A DNA stretch of 45,853 nt, taken from Virgibacillus sp. AGTR (GTDB lineage: Bacteria; Bacillota; Bacilli; Bacillales; Amphibacillaceae). Numbering within the stretch: the stretch's first letter is position 1; every line of letters starts with the position of its first letter. Positions 44,383 to 45,853 of this stretch are shown here, in pieces. The stretch spans positions 1 to 45,853 of the forward strand of contig NZ_JAJERH010000033.1 of the NCBI RefSeq assembly GCF_016919725.2, in the 5' to 3' direction. The position numbers and the translations under genes are program-made. The notes beneath the pieces are model-generated. The model searched no databases and was not told the DNA's origin. It worked only from the letters and a program-made list of their open reading frames with translations.

Positions 44383-45840
44383 ATGAATATCATCATTGTT
44401 GAATTTGTCGTTTATTGTATGTTGATCTTAGCAATTGGCTATTATTTCAGCAAACGAAGTAAGTCTCACTCTGATTTTCTATTAGGAGGAAAAAAATTAC
44501 CTGGTTGGACACTTGCCTTTTCTGAAAGGGCAACAGGTGAATCTGCTTGGTTGTTATTAGGTTATACAGGGTTTGTTTTTATGACTGGCCTATCCGGAAT
44601 TTGGGTAGCAGTTGGTATAGCAATCGGAATAATATTTGCTTGGCTATTTTTAGCCAAAAAATTTATGTCAGAAACAGATAAGTATAATGTGTTAACTTTA
44701 CCAGATTATTTAGCGGTAAGGTTTGGGGAAAAGGCGAAAATAATTCGCTGGTTAACGAGTATCTTAATTGCTGGGTTTCTTATGTTTTATGTTGGAGCAC
44801 AGATGGCTGGAGCTGGAAAAATGTTATTTACAACATTTGGCTTACCTCCAACAGCAGGTATTCTATTAGCTACAATTGTTATCATCATTATTGCATTTGC
44901 TGGCGGGTTTATATCTGTAGTTTGGACAGATATGATCCAAAGTATAATGATGGTTATTACATTAGTTGCGCTTCCTATTGCAGCATTAATTTATATACAA
45001 GCAAACGATTTATCGATAAACGCTTCCCTGATACAAGCTGGAGATTCGTATAACTCTTGGTTTGGTGGTCTGACTGGCTTTGCGATTGGTGTGTTATTTT
45101 TTAACAATTTTTCATGGTTCTTTGGCTTCTTAGGTGGTCAGCCTCAATTAAGTGCACGATTTATGGCATTAAAAAATAATAAAGAAGTAAGACAAGGAAG
45201 TATTGTTGCAATTATTTGGACATTATTAGCGTATGGTGGAGCATTTATGATTGGAATAACAGCTATTGCCATCTATGATCAAGGCTCATTTCATGATGTA
45301 GAAATTATTTTACCAACGATGATTCTTGAGTTATTTCCGCCTTGGATAGCTGGCTTGCTTTTAGCTGGGGTATTGGCTGCCATTATTACAACTGCCGATT
45401 CGCAATTAATGGTTGTGACAAGTTCAGTTAGTGAAGATATTATCCATAAAACATTGGGAATGAATTTTACAGAAAAACAACTTATCTGGATTTCTCGTAT
45501 TTCTATTGTATTCTTCGGTTTAATCGGCATGGTGATCGCGCTTGTATCAGAATCTCTATTGTATCTAGTTGTCAGCTGGGCCTGGGCAGGAGTAGGCTGT
45601 ACACTCTCCCCCGCCATCCTCCTTACATTTTTTTGGAAGCGATATTCTAGTGCTGGTGTGGTAGCGACAGTTCTTGCTGGATTAGTATCCACTATATTAT
45701 GGATAAGCACACCTTTAGAAAGTATCATCACTTCAAAATTCACGACATTTTTTATTGCATTATTTTTTGGAATAGCTGTGAGCTTACTTCTTCCAGATAA
45801 AACGGAGAAGATCCATTCCCTGTCCGAAAAGAACATATAA
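44383..45840 (+). CDS. Sodium:solute symporter, SSS family (PutP-like)
   Basis: A 485-residue membrane protein with about 13 helices. SDFLLGGKKLPGWTLAFSERATGESAWLLLGYTGFVF and the GGFISVVWTDMIQSIMM segment resemble the sodium/proline symporter PutP, while FGFLGGQPQLSARFMALKN and TTADSQLMVVTSSVSEDI are general SSS signatures. It likely imports the amino acid consumed by the two upstream enzymes with sodium. AGGGAGG precedes ATG 44383. The gene is complete, ending 13 bases before the window does. Confidence 0.92.
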   Translation: MNIIIVEFVVYCMLILAIGYYFSKRSKSHSDFLLGGKKLPGWTLAFSERATGESAWLLLGYTGFVFMTGLSGIWVAVGIAIGIIFAWLFLAKKFMSETDKYNVLTLPDYLAVRFGEKAKIIRWLTSILIAGFLMFYVGAQMAGAGKMLFTTFGLPPTAGILLATIVIIIIAFAGGFISVVWTDMIQSIMMVITLVALPIAALIYIQANDLSINASLIQAGDSYNSWFGGLTGFAIGVLFFNNFSWFFGFLGGQPQLSARFMALKNNKEVRQGSIVAIIWTLLAYGGAFMIGITAIAIYDQGSFHDVEIILPTMILELFPPWIAGLLLAGVLAAIITTADSQLMVVTSSVSEDIIHKTLGMNFTEKQLIWISRISIVFFGLIGMVIALVSESLLYLVVSWAWAGVGCTLSPAILLTFFWKRYSSAGVVATVLAGLVSTILWISTPLESIITSKFTTFFIALFFGIAVSLLLPDKTEKIHSLSEKNI

Positions 45841-45853
45841 TAATGCTAAATAA

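Noticed and set aside
45291-45836. Minus-strand frame of 181 codons opposite the symporter
   Set aside because: Antisense to a clear SSS symporter; long only because of the codon bias of the membrane helices on the other strand.

Overview
The window is AT-rich, with AGGAGG-type ribosome binding sites, TTGACA/TATAAT promoters and gene families typical of Bacillaceae. Present are a type-B RNase P RNA beside gpsB and an RlmL-like methylase, yozE, a YqfQ-like protein, bpsA/bpsB, and thyA-dfrA. It most resembles a chromosomal segment of a halotolerant or marine bacillus such as Oceanobacillus or Virgibacillus. No complete mobile element, CRISPR array or tRNA was recognised.

Layout. Positions 1-5.1 kb are accessory and partly decayed: a frameshifted SAM-dependent methyltransferase behind a promoter-terminator (attenuator-like) leader, a small gene pair resembling DUF6323 and DUF6179 (the second frameshifted), and a DUF899 thioredoxin-like protein. 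Positions 5.6-9.5 kb hold a fructose operon (fruR-fruK-fruA) whose promoter lies in five direct repeats phased at exactly 10 bp. Positions 9.5-11.8 kb hold a persulfide/CoA-disulfide reductase gene with two ATACC-N6-GGTAT operators and, between them, a degraded CsoR/CstR-family repressor gene. Positions 12.1-13.5 kb hold a secreted DUF3221-like protein and a dead arylamine N-acetyltransferase. Positions 13.5-20.1 kb are a set of single genes: an FAD/Rieske oxidoreductase, acylphosphatase, a zinc-ribbon protein with a domain like the RNA polymerase alpha C-terminus, a 7Fe-type ferredoxin, a LysM/M14 peptidase, a histidine phosphatase, MsrAB and a YqfQ-like protein. Positions 20.5-22.6 kb hold a 5-aminolevulinate-synthase-like enzyme overlapping a DMT exporter, unusual for a Bacillota genome.

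Positions 23.1-26.8 kb are a same-strand row thyA-dfrA-mobA-tatA-tatA-tatC-yozE: thymidylate/folate, molybdenum cofactor and twin-arginine export. Positions 27-32 kb hold an NlpC/P60 wall hydrolase, an HD phosphohydrolase with fhs, a cold-shock gene behind a promoter plus strong hairpin, and a queuosine-precursor transporter under a preQ1-I riboswitch. Positions 32.7-35.1 kb encode a ba3-type cytochrome oxidase including its 46-residue subunit IIa. Positions 35.2-40.5 kb encode alkylpyrone synthesis (bpsA/bpsB), M32 carboxypeptidase, an rRNA methylase, rnpB and gpsB.

Positions 40.6-45.8 kb form a catabolic-looking cluster: a CdaR-type regulator divergent from a DAO-family amino acid oxidase, an ornithine-cyclodeaminase-family enzyme and an SSS sodium symporter, with a consensus cre site and a 16-bp perfect palindrome in the control region. 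The most interesting points are the abandoned CstR-like circuit, the phased fru operators, the ALAS-like enzyme with a Thr-to-Ser change in the acyl-CoA pocket, the two promoter-terminator leaders, and the oxidase/ketimine-reductase/symporter cluster. All identities are from reading the sequence and memory of the families; no database search was run.
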